From contig JACZTL010000003.1 of assembly GCA_022573715.1 (NCBI GenBank), positions 93,770-157,769 on the forward strand: DNA of 64,000 nucleotides, read 5' to 3'. Under the pieces are notes generated by a model, which saw only the letters and a list, made by a program, of their open reading frames with translations, ran no database searches and was not told the DNA's origin. Below are positions 18,657 to 26,907 of the stretch, piece after piece. Position 1 is the first letter of the stretch. Every line of letters begins with the position of its first letter. The position numbers and the translations under genes are program-made. This stretch comes from Bacteroidota bacterium. Its GTDB lineage: Bacteria; Bacteroidota; Ignavibacteria; Ignavibacteriales; Ignavibacteriaceae.

Positions 18657-19211
18657 TCAATTTAATGTTACTCTACCTTCGATAAATTTCTTTTGCAGTA
18701 ATTCTAATTGATGTTTTATAGATGCATCGTGCATAGTGTCACCAATTTTTGCAATAAATCCACCAAGTATGGTATCATCAATTGAATAATTTAATCTTAC
18801 CCGTTTATTTAATTTTTTTTCCAAATTTAACTCCAGTGCTTTTGATTGTTCATCATCAAATTCATAAGCAGTTTTTACGTTTACATTTACAATACCTAAA
18901 TGTTCATCCTTTAGGTCTAAATATTTTTCAAGAATATTTAAAAGATAATTTTCTCTTCCTTTTTTAATTACAAATTTTAAAAAATTAAGAGTTTCATCGT
19001 TTATTTTATCTTTAAATATTTCATCTATAATAGATATTTTAAGTTGACCTTTTATAACAGGGCTCTCAATAACTGAAACTAACTCAGAGCTTGAGCGGAA
19101 TACTTTAAGAATAAAATCTACTTCATTAGAAATTACCTCAAGTAAATTCTTGCTAATTACGGTTTCCAGAAAAGAAGAAGAATAACGTATCGATACTTTA
19201 TATTTGCTCAT
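18657..19211 (-). CDS. atpH: ATP synthase F1 delta subunit
   Basis: The delta subunit (184 residues) links F1 to the peripheral b-subunit stalk. The N-terminal helical part (YKVSIRYSSSFLETV) is divergent, but the C-terminal signature NYSIDDTILGGFIAKIGDTM followed by DASIKHQLELLQKKF is typical. Position between atpF (6-base gap) and atpA confirms the call. Confidence 0.94.
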   Translation of the reverse strand: MSKYKVSIRYSSSFLETVISKNLLEVISNEVDFILKVFRSSSELVSVIESPVIKGQLKISIIDEIFKDKINDETLNFLKFVIKKGRENYLLNILEKYLDLKDEHLGIVNVNVKTAYEFDDEQSKALELNLEKKLNKRVRLNYSIDDTILGGFIAKIGDTMHDASIKHQLELLQKKFIEGRVTLN

Positions 19212-19217
19212 TACAAA

Positions 19218-19760
19218 TTAGTTTTTTGTTATCTCGTTTATAAAATTATCTGCAATTTTCTTTTGAGTTTCCATGTTTAAATTCTTTCTAAGAATTTTTT
19301 CAGCAGCCTGAACGGCAATTTCTGCCACCTGACTTTTCAACTCTTCAAATGCAGCTTCTCTTTGTCTTTCAATCTCCAGAGTTGCATCGTTAACTATTTT
19401 CTGAGCCTGTTCTTTGCTCTCTTTTAACATTTGTTCTTTCAGACCATCAGCATATTTTCTGCTTTTATTAACCAGCTTTTTAGATTCCTCATCCGCTTTT
19501 GAAAGCATCTCTTGATTTTTAAGAAGAATTTTTTCTGCTTCTTCTTTTGCATTTTCAGCTTTCTCAAGAGATTCTCTTATTGAACTTTCGCGTTGATCTA
19601 ATGCAGTTAATATCGGTTTCCAAGCAACTTTTTTAAGTATAAACATTAGAATTACAAAAGTTACTATTGTCCAAAATATAACTCCTGGATTTACATCAAT
19701 TATAGTTCCACCACCCTCAAAGGCAAAGATTAAAATTGATAAATTTAAACCGGTAAGCAT
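19218..19760 (-). CDS. atpF: ATP synthase F0 b subunit
   Basis: The b subunit (180 residues) is the membrane-anchored peripheral stalk. A single membrane helix (PGVIFWTIVTFVILMFILKK, about residues 25-44) precedes the conserved VAWKPILTALDQRESSI and a long charged coiled coil rich in Lys, Glu and Ala. A short hydrophobic stretch precedes the helix. There is only one b-type gene in this locus, so the stalk is presumably a homodimer. Confidence 0.95.
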   Translation of the reverse strand: MLTGLNLSILIFAFEGGGTIIDVNPGVIFWTIVTFVILMFILKKVAWKPILTALDQRESSIRESLEKAENAKEEAEKILLKNQEMLSKADEESKKLVNKSRKYADGLKEQMLKESKEQAQKIVNDATLEIERQREAAFEELKSQVAEIAVQAAEKILRKNLNMETQKKIADNFINEITKN

Positions 19761-19821
19761 ATAATTTCCTTTATTAAATAATAATTATTAAAAAAATTAT
19801 CTGTGATATCAAATAAATAAT

Positions 19822-20043
19822 TTAAGATTTAATTGCTAATAATATGCAGATTACCAGACCAAAGAATCCTAGACCTTCAATCAAAGCAGCTGCAATAATC
19901 ATGCTTGTTCTTATAACACCAGAGGCTTCAGGTTGTCTACCTGTTGCTTCCATTGCTGAAGCAGCAAGTTTACCGATTCCTAAGCCAGCTCCTATTAAAA
20001 CTAATCCGGCGCCTATTCCAGCACCTAACCATGCTAATTCCAT
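19822..20043 (-). CDS. atpE: ATP synthase F0 c subunit
   Basis: This 73-residue two-helix hairpin forms the rotor ring. The polar loop GRQPEAS lies between the helices, and the ion-binding carboxylate is Glu56 in ALIEGLGFFG. The residue aligned with the Na+-ligand Gln of Na+-type c subunits is Ile23, and Glu56 is followed by Gly rather than Ser or Thr, so the ring is probably proton-specific (an inference from known Na+ motifs). It lies between atpB and atpF. Confidence 0.97.
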   Translation of the reverse strand: MELAWLGAGIGAGLVLIGAGLGIGKLAASAMEATGRQPEASGVIRTSMIIAAALIEGLGFFGLVICILLAIKS

Positions 20044-20084
20044 AATATTTTCTCCTAGAGTTTATGATTAAAAAAAAATAATTC

Positions 20085-20930
20085 TTAATGTTCCTGATGT
20101 ACTGCCATTCCTATGAAGAGTGCAGTCAACATAGTAAAAATATATGCTTGTATTAAAGCAACTAAAATTTCTAATAAATAAATAAACAGTGCAAAACCAA
20201 CTGCAACAGGTGCAACTACATAAACAAATGCTTTAAAAATAAATATTAATCCTATTAATGATAATATTACAACGTGTCCGGCTATCATATTTGCAAATAG
20301 ACGAATACACAACGCAAATGGTTTTGTAAATAATCCTAATATTTCAAGAGGAATTATAATTATTAACAACAATGCTGGCATACCTGAAGGGATTAGCCCT
20401 TTAAAATATCCGAAAAATCCATTAGATCTTATTCCAGCAAATTGAATTGCTACAAATGAAATTCCTGCCAGCGCTGCAGTAACGGCAATATTACTGGTTA
20501 CAGTTGTTGAGTAAGGTATTAATCCAAATAAATTTGATAAAAGTACAAAGAAGAAAATTGTAAGATGAAAAGGCAAGAAATATTCATAGCCTTTTCCTAT
20601 TGTCGGCTTAACAATTTCATCTCTGACAAAAATGATTATTATTTCAAATAAATTTGTAATCCCTTTAGGAATAAGTGACTTTTTATAACTTTTTGCAACA
20701 ATAACCAATAATACAATTAATAACAGAGCCACAATCCACGAAAAAAATATGTGTTTAGTTATGGAAATATCCAAACCGAAAAGTGATAAATGAGGGAGAT
20801 TTATAGAACCGAAAGGGGTAAAATCAATTTTATGAGAATCCAACACGTGATGTAAAATCCAACCGCTTCCACCTTCTGATTTATGGACTGTATCGGCTAC
20901 TGTTACCGTATCTTGTATAGTATTAGTCAT
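20085..20930 (-). CDS. atpB: ATP synthase F0 a subunit
   Basis: The a subunit (281 residues) provides the ion half-channels next to the c-ring. The essential Arg is in CIRLFANMIAGHVV, and further motifs are FLPFHLTIFFFVLLSNLFGL and LEILVALIQAYIFTMLTALF. About five or six membrane helices are evident, preceded by an N-terminal segment with an SGWILHHVLDS motif. It overlaps the upstream atpI-like gene by 8 bases. Confidence 0.97.
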   Translation of the reverse strand: MTNTIQDTVTVADTVHKSEGGSGWILHHVLDSHKIDFTPFGSINLPHLSLFGLDISITKHIFFSWIVALLLIVLLVIVAKSYKKSLIPKGITNLFEIIIIFVRDEIVKPTIGKGYEYFLPFHLTIFFFVLLSNLFGLIPYSTTVTSNIAVTAALAGISFVAIQFAGIRSNGFFGYFKGLIPSGMPALLLIIIIPLEILGLFTKPFALCIRLFANMIAGHVVILSLIGLIFIFKAFVYVVAPVAVGFALFIYLLEILVALIQAYIFTMLTALFIGMAVHQEH

Positions 20931-21318
20931 AAATTTTCTTTTGTTTTTTATCCCTTAATACCAGGTAAAATACCTCCGATATTAAATACAAAATGTAAAA
21001 AAATAGAATTAAAAAAATAAATATATTCCTACTTATATCCAAGAATTCAAGTGCTATAAATACTAGTAAAATTAATAAAGTAAGTCTAAATAGCATTCCC
21101 CCGAAAACACTTATCATAAAAATCTTATAATTTTGATTAATACCTATTTTTATAGCCAACATTCCTAAGGCATAATTTATAGTTGTAAATAAAATTGCTA
21201 TGTAACCTGAGTATGCTATGACATTTGATATGTAATTTATTGATGAAAGAATATATAGAGTTGTTGTAAAAATAAATACAATAAGAATTGTATAAATTAT
21301 AATTTTATTGGATTTCAT
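20923..21318 (-). CDS. AtpI/UncI-like membrane protein
   Basis: This small integral membrane protein (131 residues) has four predicted helices and a charged C-terminus (VLRDKKQKKIYD). Placement directly between an AtpZ-like gene (4-base overlap) and atpB (8-base overlap), and the four-helix layout, match AtpI/UncI, an assembly helper of the ATP synthase c-ring. The sequence itself is poorly conserved, as is usual in this family, so the call rests mainly on context. Confidence 0.7.
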   Translation of the reverse strand: MKSNKIIIYTILIVFIFTTTLYILSSINYISNVIAYSGYIAILFTTINYALGMLAIKIGINQNYKIFMISVFGGMLFRLTLLILLVFIALEFLDISRNIFIFLILFFYILYLISEVFYLVLRDKKQKKIYD

Positions 21319-21548
21319 TTCTTGGGAGTTTTAATTACAGTTTTTAAAAAATTATAGAGTGCGGAAATGATACCCAAAAAAGAAAATATTAATATTAAAT
21401 AGGGGCTTGTTTGAAATTTATTATCCAACCAATAACCTAACAAAACCATTACAGAAACAGTTACGGCTAACTGTATCCCCAGACCAAGATAATTTCCCAA
21501 AGCTCTTAGGTCATTTTCATCTTCGGGTTTTTTATCCGTTTGACTCAT
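21315..21548 (-). CDS. atpZ: AtpZ-like F0F1 ATPase accessory protein
   Basis: This 77-residue protein has two membrane helices: GIQLAVTVSVMVLLGYWLDN and SPYLILIFSFLGIISALYNF. The pattern YLGLGIQLA....LLGYWLDNKF followed by a second helix matches the AtpZ/AtpI family encoded at the start of many atp operons, which is proposed to aid c-ring assembly or Mg/Ca uptake. It overlaps the bactofilin and atpI-like genes by 4 bases each (ATGA type), indicating translational coupling. Confidence 0.85.
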   Translation of the reverse strand: MSQTDKKPEDENDLRALGNYLGLGIQLAVTVSVMVLLGYWLDNKFQTSPYLILIFSFLGIISALYNFLKTVIKTPKK

Positions 21549-21931
21549 TTAAGATCTATCGTTTGCGGTGTTTTAATAGGAACTTTCTCAGCAGATGTCA
21601 TTTTACTTGTACCGTCAAATTGAGCACCTGCTTCAATTACCAATATTTTAGTAATTAGTTCACCTTTTAACATCGCTTTCGCTTCGAGAACTACTTTGTT
21701 TTGTGCTCTCACAATTCCATCAACTTTACCCCCGATGTTAATGTCATTAGCACTGATTTCACCTACAACTTTACCGTTAGTTCCTACTGTTATATTACCT
21801 TCGGCAACAATATCTCCGTTGATTGTACCATCCACTCTTATATTCCCTGTGCATTTCATATTCCCTTCTAAAACTACTCCAGTACTTATAATAGTAAGTT
21901 CATTGTTTTCAAAACTATAATCTTTTTTCAA
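21545..21931 (-). CDS. Bactofilin
   Basis: This 128-residue bactofilin (DUF583) has the repeating beta-helix pattern: GVVLEGNMKCTGNIRVDGTI, NGDIVAEGNITVGTNGKVVG, EISANDINIGGKVDGIVRA and LVIEAGAQFDGTSKM. Bactofilins polymerise into membrane-associated filaments and often localise peptidoglycan enzymes. Here the gene directly follows an M23 endopeptidase gene (3-base gap), as in the CcmA-Csd pairing of Helicobacter, which suggests cell-shape control. The start is TTG with GGAG six bases upstream. The stop overlaps the start of atpZ. Confidence 0.95.
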   Translation of the reverse strand: MKKDYSFENNELTIISTGVVLEGNMKCTGNIRVDGTINGDIVAEGNITVGTNGKVVGEISANDINIGGKVDGIVRAQNKVVLEAKAMLKGELITKILVIEAGAQFDGTSKMTSAEKVPIKTPQTIDLK

Positions 21932-21934
21932 CTT

Positions 21935-22789
21935 TTACTCCTGTAAATAATTTAAAAATATCTTTTTAGGATTTATTGGCCTTCCTTCTTTCCAAATTTC
22001 AAAATGTAGATGCGGACCGGTTGTTATTAAGCCGCTATTTCCACTCAATGCTATTATTTCTCCTGTAGAAACAGTTTCTCTCACTCTTTTTAAAAGTATT
22101 GAACAGTGCTTATAAATAGTTATATAATTATTGGGGTTACTTATTATAAGCATATGACCGTCTTTAACTGTATAATCAGAAAATATTACATAGCCACCTG
22201 ATGATGCGTGAATTGGTGTTCCCCTTTTTAATACATAATCAATTCCAAAATGTCCTTTGTTAGGATCAAAATTTCTGCTCATAAATCCTTTTACGGGATT
22301 TTCAAAAAAAACTATCTCACTTAACTTTTTATCTTTCCCCTGCAACAATTTATTGATAATAAAATATAGATTGCCTTTTATTTGATTATTTTTAACAGTA
22401 AATAAAGAATCCTTCGATTTTTTTTTCTTATTACTTAATAAAGAGTCAACCAAGGTTGAATCACCTAAAAATATTGCTTCTTTAAGTCTTTGATTTGTTG
22501 ATTTTAATTTCGATAATTCCCTGCTCAAAAAGATCATTCTGCGGTTTAGCATTTCTACTTTTTGAATGTCTTCTTTGCTTAGAGTAGGATTATTAATCCC
22601 CATCATTCTTCCTAATGGTGCAACATTAAAGACTAAAAAGCCCATAACAAGCACAAAGAAAGTGTAAAAAGATATTATGGAAATAATAGTCCCCAATTTA
22701 AATTTATGCTGTTTTGCCTGAACTCGGGATTGATCAGGTATTATTATTATTGAAAATGACTTTAATTCTTTTAATTTTTTAAAATTCAA
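21935..22789 (-). CDS. Membrane-anchored M23 family peptidoglycan endopeptidase
   Basis: The protein (284 residues) has a cytoplasmic N-terminus, one membrane helix (about residues 35-55, TIISIISFYTFFVLVMGFLV), a coiled coil (EMLNRRMIFLSRELSKLKS) and a C-terminal LytM/M23 domain. Zinc ligands are present in GHFGIDYVL (His, Asp) and GPHLHFE (the HxH). It should cleave peptide cross-links of peptidoglycan in the periplasm. The TTG start is weakly supported by its ribosome binding site; the next in-frame ATG lies after the membrane helix. Adjacent to bactofilin, it probably acts in cell shape. Confidence 0.92.
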   Translation of the reverse strand: MNFKKLKELKSFSIIIIPDQSRVQAKQHKFKLGTIISIISFYTFFVLVMGFLVFNVAPLGRMMGINNPTLSKEDIQKVEMLNRRMIFLSRELSKLKSTNQRLKEAIFLGDSTLVDSLLSNKKKKSKDSLFTVKNNQIKGNLYFIINKLLQGKDKKLSEIVFFENPVKGFMSRNFDPNKGHFGIDYVLKRGTPIHASSGGYVIFSDYTVKDGHMLIISNPNNYITIYKHCSILLKRVRETVSTGEIIALSGNSGLITTGPHLHFEIWKEGRPINPKKIFLNYLQE

Positions 22790-22800
22790 TTTTTACTTTT

Positions 22801-23439
22801 TTAAAATAAATATTTATCAATCATTCCATCAACGTTAATTTTACCTTGACGTAAAATTTTAGGTTTTGTCCCAGTTAAATCAATTAAAGTTGAAGCTATG
22901 TGAAAATTCTTTTTTGTACTATAAAAGATATTATCAATAATGTTAGAGAATTCCTCAAATATTAAACTTGGTTCGTTAATAGGTGGATTATTAGATCTAT
23001 TTACACTTGTTGAGATTAATGGCATTTTAAGTTCATCTAAAAGTTTTAGACAAAACCTGTGATTAGGAATTCTAAATGCTACATTGGAAGTATTTAATAT
23101 TTTTTTGAACTTTTTATTCAAACTCAAAACAACTGATACAGGGTTGGGCCAAACAGCAAGTAAAAAATCCAAATATTTTTCGGATGGAATATCTACATAT
23201 TCTAACAAATTTTCTATATTATTTATTAGAAGAATATTCTTTTTATCCTCGTTTCGTCCCTTTATATCATCTATTTTTTTTATAGCTTTTTCATTAAATG
23301 GATTTGCACCAATTCCATAAATTGTATCTGTTGGATAAATAAATATGGAGCCTTCTAAATATAGTTTTTTTGCTAAAGCTACTGATTTCTTTAAATTTTC
23401 GTCAACATTAATTTTTAAAGCATTAGATATTTCTATCAT
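22801..23439 (-). CDS. tsaC: L-threonylcarbamoyladenylate synthase (Sua5/YrdC family)
   Basis: This enzyme (212 residues) makes threonylcarbamoyl-AMP from threonine, bicarbonate and ATP for the t6A37 modification of tRNAs reading ANN codons. The YrdC core is visible: FIYPTDTIYGIGANPFNEKA, IKGRNEDKK, WPNPVSVVL, VAFRIPNHRF and PLISTSVNRSNNPP. It lacks the extra C-terminal Sua5 domain, so it is the short type. It overlaps the upstream GT9 gene by 17 bases. Confidence 0.94.
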   Translation of the reverse strand: MIEISNALKINVDENLKKSVALAKKLYLEGSIFIYPTDTIYGIGANPFNEKAIKKIDDIKGRNEDKKNILLINNIENLLEYVDIPSEKYLDFLLAVWPNPVSVVLSLNKKFKKILNTSNVAFRIPNHRFCLKLLDELKMPLISTSVNRSNNPPINEPSLIFEEFSNIIDNIFYSTKKNFHIASTLIDLTGTKPKILRQGKINVDGMIDKYLF

Positions 23440-24451
23440 TTAACATATCCTTAATTTTCATAAAAACTTTCACTGGTTTTATAAAGTTTCCGCAATCAAA
23501 TGTCTTTATTTTACACTTATGCAATCCGTGAATGCCGCAAGGTTTACACTCTAAATTATCATATGACATAAAGCTGCTTTTTTTATTGTACGGATAAAAT
23601 CCAAAGTTAGGTACAGTTGAACAATAAATGGTAAGAACAGGAATATTTGCACAAACTCCTAAATGAGTAGGTGCACTGTCATTGGAAATTAATATTTCCA
23701 TTCTTTTTAAGAACTCTATTGATTCAGTAAGAGTAAATTTACCCGCAACAGAAATTACTTGTTTGCCTGATTTCTCCGATATTGAATTACATAAATTTTC
23801 ATCATCTTTACCACCAATCAAAAATACAGTAAAAGAATCTGCTGTTAATAATTTAACGACTGCAGCATAATAATTTTCGGGATATTTTTTTGTTTTCCAA
23901 ATACTTCCCGGCGCAATAGCAGCAAATTTAATTTTAGTTTTTAAATTTACAAAAAAATCGTTTACTTTGTTTTTTGAACTTGTGTTAATTTCAAGTAAAG
24001 GAATTATTTTCCAAGATTCATCGGTATAATTAAATGAGATTAAATCTAAATTTCTTTGAACTTCGTGTTTACTCTTTTTGTAGGTAATAATATTTGTATA
24101 AAAGAATTTAAGCTTTGAATTAGAAAACGAAAAACTTTTATCCGCAGCTAATAACTTGGTTAATATTGCAGAACGAAATGATCTGTGTGGAGAATATATC
24201 TTTGTGTAATTATTAGATTTTAATTTTTTAGCAAATTTAAAGAGAGAAATTACACCTTTATGTTTTTTCTTTTTATCAATTTCAATTACTTTGCTGACAA
24301 ATGGAGAAGAATTAAAAATTTCTTTAGTTGAAGGTATTGCAATAACATCAATCTCAGCATCTTTATTTTGCTCCTTTAATTTTTGGATCATCGGTAACGT
24401 TAAAATAGCATCCCCTATAAAAGCAGTTTGTATTATTAAAATTTTTTGCAT
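23423..24451 (-). CDS. Glycosyltransferase family 9, heptosyltransferase-like
   Basis: This GT-B fold transferase (342 residues) resembles ADP-heptose:LPS heptosyltransferase II. It has the N-terminal ILIIQTAFIGDAILTLPMI, AIAPGSIWKTKKYPENYY, the donor-site segment LISNDSAPTHLGVCANIPVL, and a Cys-containing tail (CKPCGIHGLHKCKIKTFDCG) typical of WaaF-like proteins. It probably adds a core sugar to lipid A-linked oligosaccharide at the inner face of the inner membrane. It lies 6 bases after the lipid A acyltransferase gene, consistent with lipopolysaccharide assembly. The exact sugar is not determinable. Confidence 0.88.
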   Translation of the reverse strand: MQKILIIQTAFIGDAILTLPMIQKLKEQNKDAEIDVIAIPSTKEIFNSSPFVSKVIEIDKKKKHKGVISLFKFAKKLKSNNYTKIYSPHRSFRSAILTKLLAADKSFSFSNSKLKFFYTNIITYKKSKHEVQRNLDLISFNYTDESWKIIPLLEINTSSKNKVNDFFVNLKTKIKFAAIAPGSIWKTKKYPENYYAAVVKLLTADSFTVFLIGGKDDENLCNSISEKSGKQVISVAGKFTLTESIEFLKRMEILISNDSAPTHLGVCANIPVLTIYCSTVPNFGFYPYNKKSSFMSYDNLECKPCGIHGLHKCKIKTFDCGNFIKPVKVFMKIKDMLNDRNI

Positions 24452-24457
24452 AATAAA

Positions 24458-25327
24458 TTAATGTTTCCACCTTTTATGCATCCAAAGCCATTGTTCAGGG
24501 TTCTCCTCAATTATTTTTTGGAGATATGAGGTATATCTTTGGCAGATTTCTACCTTTTTATCTTCCAATTCTTCGGGTAAATTATCAACATTTAGTTCTT
24601 CAAAAATAATTTTATATTTTTCATCTTTCTGTCTTACCGGAATTGCACAAATTAAAACTGCATTTGTTTTTAAGGCAAGTGCAGCAGGTCCCGAAAAAAC
24701 AGATGTACTTCTTCCAAACAAGTTTACCCTTATGCTATCCTCATCACCTCTCTGGTCAGCTGCCATTAGAACAATTTTTTTTTCTTTTAGTTTTTGGTAT
24801 ATTTTTCTGATCTGTATACCCATAGGAATTACAGAATTACCAAATCTTGATCTGTTCTTTTTCAGCCAATTTGTTACATATGGGTTTCTTTGATTTTTAA
24901 TTACTAGGTTTAAAGGCAATTTTAGCTGCACACCTGTTGAAGCTGCCATATATTCCCAATTTCCAAAATGTGCGGTTAAAAGAATTATTGGATTTTCTGC
25001 TTCATATCTTTTTTTTACAAGATCCAAGTTTACACATTCAACATTTTCTATTAATTTTTTGCGTGATATATGAGGTAAATACATTATTTCAGTAAATGTA
25101 ACTGCAAAACTCTTATAATTTTCATATGATATTTGTTTAATTTTTCCCTGTGAATAGTCCGGAAAAGCATATTTTAAGTTTTGTAATACCGTCTCTTTTC
25201 TGATTGGAATTATATAATAAAAGAAAAAAGCTATAAAAACGGATATTTTTCTTGATAATTTTAGACCTAAAATTTTAAATAAATAACTGAATGAGATAAA
25301 TAGAAAATACTCAAGTATATTTTGCAT
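24458..25327 (-). CDS. lpxL: Lipid A biosynthesis acyltransferase (LpxL/HtrB family)
   Basis: This 289-residue protein has an N-terminal membrane-associated segment and the LpxL/HtrB catalytic motif LLTAHFGNWEYMA (His-x4-Glu), followed by NQRNPYVTNWLKKNRSRFG, AADQRGDEDSIRVNLFG and FSGPAALALKTNAVL. The family adds secondary acyl chains to lipid A at the inner membrane. It is the first gene of a long minus-strand run after the terminator at 25.4 kb. Which acyl chain it adds is unknown. Confidence 0.92.
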   Translation of the reverse strand: MQNILEYFLFISFSYLFKILGLKLSRKISVFIAFFFYYIIPIRKETVLQNLKYAFPDYSQGKIKQISYENYKSFAVTFTEIMYLPHISRKKLIENVECVNLDLVKKRYEAENPIILLTAHFGNWEYMAASTGVQLKLPLNLVIKNQRNPYVTNWLKKNRSRFGNSVIPMGIQIRKIYQKLKEKKIVLMAADQRGDEDSIRVNLFGRSTSVFSGPAALALKTNAVLICAIPVRQKDEKYKIIFEELNVDNLPEELEDKKVEICQRYTSYLQKIIEENPEQWLWMHKRWKH

Positions 25328-25389
25328 AATTCATTTACAATTTATTTGATTTTTAAATTTATTGATTCATTCACTCAAATGGTAATATT

Positions 25390-25432
25390 TAAAGAATAAA
25401 GAAAGGCATTAAACCAATATTGATTTAATGCC
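25390..25432 (-). terminator. Terminator after the GWxTD gene
   Basis: GGCATTAAA (25405-25413) and TTTAATGCC (25424-25432) form a 9-pair stem with a 10-base loop. On the minus strand it is followed by TTTCTTTATTCTTT. It lies about 25 bases after the stop at 25458. Confidence 0.8.
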
Positions 25433-25457
25433 TATAATAAAAAAGATATGTTTTATT

Positions 25458-26831
25458 TTACCGCGTAGCTATTCTTGAAAGCCAATTCACATCGTGGTAT
25501 TCATTTCTTTTTGTAGAATGAATAAGTATATAATTAGAAAAACCTGTAATATCTCCAAAAATAAATGTTACGCCGCCTTCAATTTGTTCGTATGTCCATA
25601 TTTCATATGGCTTCGTATCTTGTAGATTTGGATATCTTTCAATTTGATCAGGTCCTCCATACATAACAAACACTCTTCCCATATCTGTTTTAAAACCATC
25701 TTTTGCAAAATTTTTAAATCTTGCTGAAGCTTCTTTCACTCTTTTAAAGTATTCGGTATAATATTCATTTTTTAGTGTTTCATTATTACTATCTCTTTTA
25801 TCCCAAAACTTAAATAAATATTCACGCTTTCCTTTTACAGTATGTATTTTATCCCATTGATCTTTTTCATTTTGTGAGGCGATATATTCAGATGCATCCC
25901 AAATATTATCACACTCCTCTTCTGATAAAACAGCAAACTGGGAACTTAATAGTCTACCTGAATTTTTTGCGACAGAAGTCTTTTTCTTAATATCGGGGTT
26001 GTAAACAAAAAATTCTTTTGAAGAAATAATACCAAAGTTTCTTACACTATCAACTAATGATAAAATTAATTTATATTTACCGGATGGGTATTTTGATACA
26101 TTAATTACCCCAACTTTTACAATTCCTGGTAACTTTTCTTCTATCTTATCCTTCTTTGAATACACTTTTTGATTATTATTGTTCATTACAGAAGTTTCAA
26201 AAATAAGATCATTAAAATCCGTAGCTTTATCTAAGTTATATAATACACCGTAATAAAAAACCACAGGTGCACCTTTACCATAAAGATCTGATGGATATGG
26301 TATTACTTCCAATGTGTTCTTGTAAAAAATAGAATTTTTATCAACACCGTCATTTTTAATGTTTGATGCTAATTGAATATCACTTATTTCTAATTTAGAA
26401 GAACTGTAAGGAATTACATCAAATGAAAAAGTATAATCTTTCTTTTGAGAAAAGTTATTATTATCAGATCCCTTTGCTGTACAGGTATAACTTCCTTTGG
26501 GTATAACAAATGCAATCATCCCCACTAAGCTTTGAGTTTTTGTTACTTGCTTTTTAACAACGCTGGGAATTCTCCATTTTTTATTCAGAAAATCTTTATT
26601 AGATATAGTATTAATTATATGTATCTCAAGTAATCCCTCCACAATATTTTTACCGTTTTTTTCAATACTAGTAAGTTGATCGCCTGGGAATGAATAATAA
26701 AATTCGATATAATTTGATGAAGAATCGTATTTGAAACTTGCATAGTCAACATTAAAATTAAATTGTGACTGTGGTATAGTAACAAAAATAGGTAAAAATA
26801 ATAAAATTAGTATGTAGAATATTTTTTTCAT
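25458..26831 (-). CDS. Secreted GWxTD-domain protein
   Basis: The 457-residue product has a signal peptide (MKKIFYILILLFLPIFVTIP), a middle beta-rich region, and a C-terminal GWxTD-type domain: FWDKRDSNNETLKNEYYTEY, KRVKEASARFKNF, DGFKTDMGRVFVMYGGPDQI, YEIWTYEQI and FIFGDITGFSNYILIHST. The name-giving GWxTD is GFKTD here (Trp to Phe). The family is found in Bacteroidota, Chlorobi and Acidobacteria and has no established function. The protein is probably periplasmic or exported. It is bounded by a terminator downstream and begins 76 bases after serA. Confidence 0.88.
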   Translation of the reverse strand: MKKIFYILILLFLPIFVTIPQSQFNFNVDYASFKYDSSSNYIEFYYSFPGDQLTSIEKNGKNIVEGLLEIHIINTISNKDFLNKKWRIPSVVKKQVTKTQSLVGMIAFVIPKGSYTCTAKGSDNNNFSQKKDYTFSFDVIPYSSSKLEISDIQLASNIKNDGVDKNSIFYKNTLEVIPYPSDLYGKGAPVVFYYGVLYNLDKATDFNDLIFETSVMNNNNQKVYSKKDKIEEKLPGIVKVGVINVSKYPSGKYKLILSLVDSVRNFGIISSKEFFVYNPDIKKKTSVAKNSGRLLSSQFAVLSEEECDNIWDASEYIASQNEKDQWDKIHTVKGKREYLFKFWDKRDSNNETLKNEYYTEYFKRVKEASARFKNFAKDGFKTDMGRVFVMYGGPDQIERYPNLQDTKPYEIWTYEQIEGGVTFIFGDITGFSNYILIHSTKRNEYHDVNWLSRIATR

Positions 26832-26907
26832 AATTGCCTTTTTTAGTGAAACAGTGAGATATTAAAATATAATTAATAGTTGTAATTGTCTACCAAAAAA
26901 TGATTGC

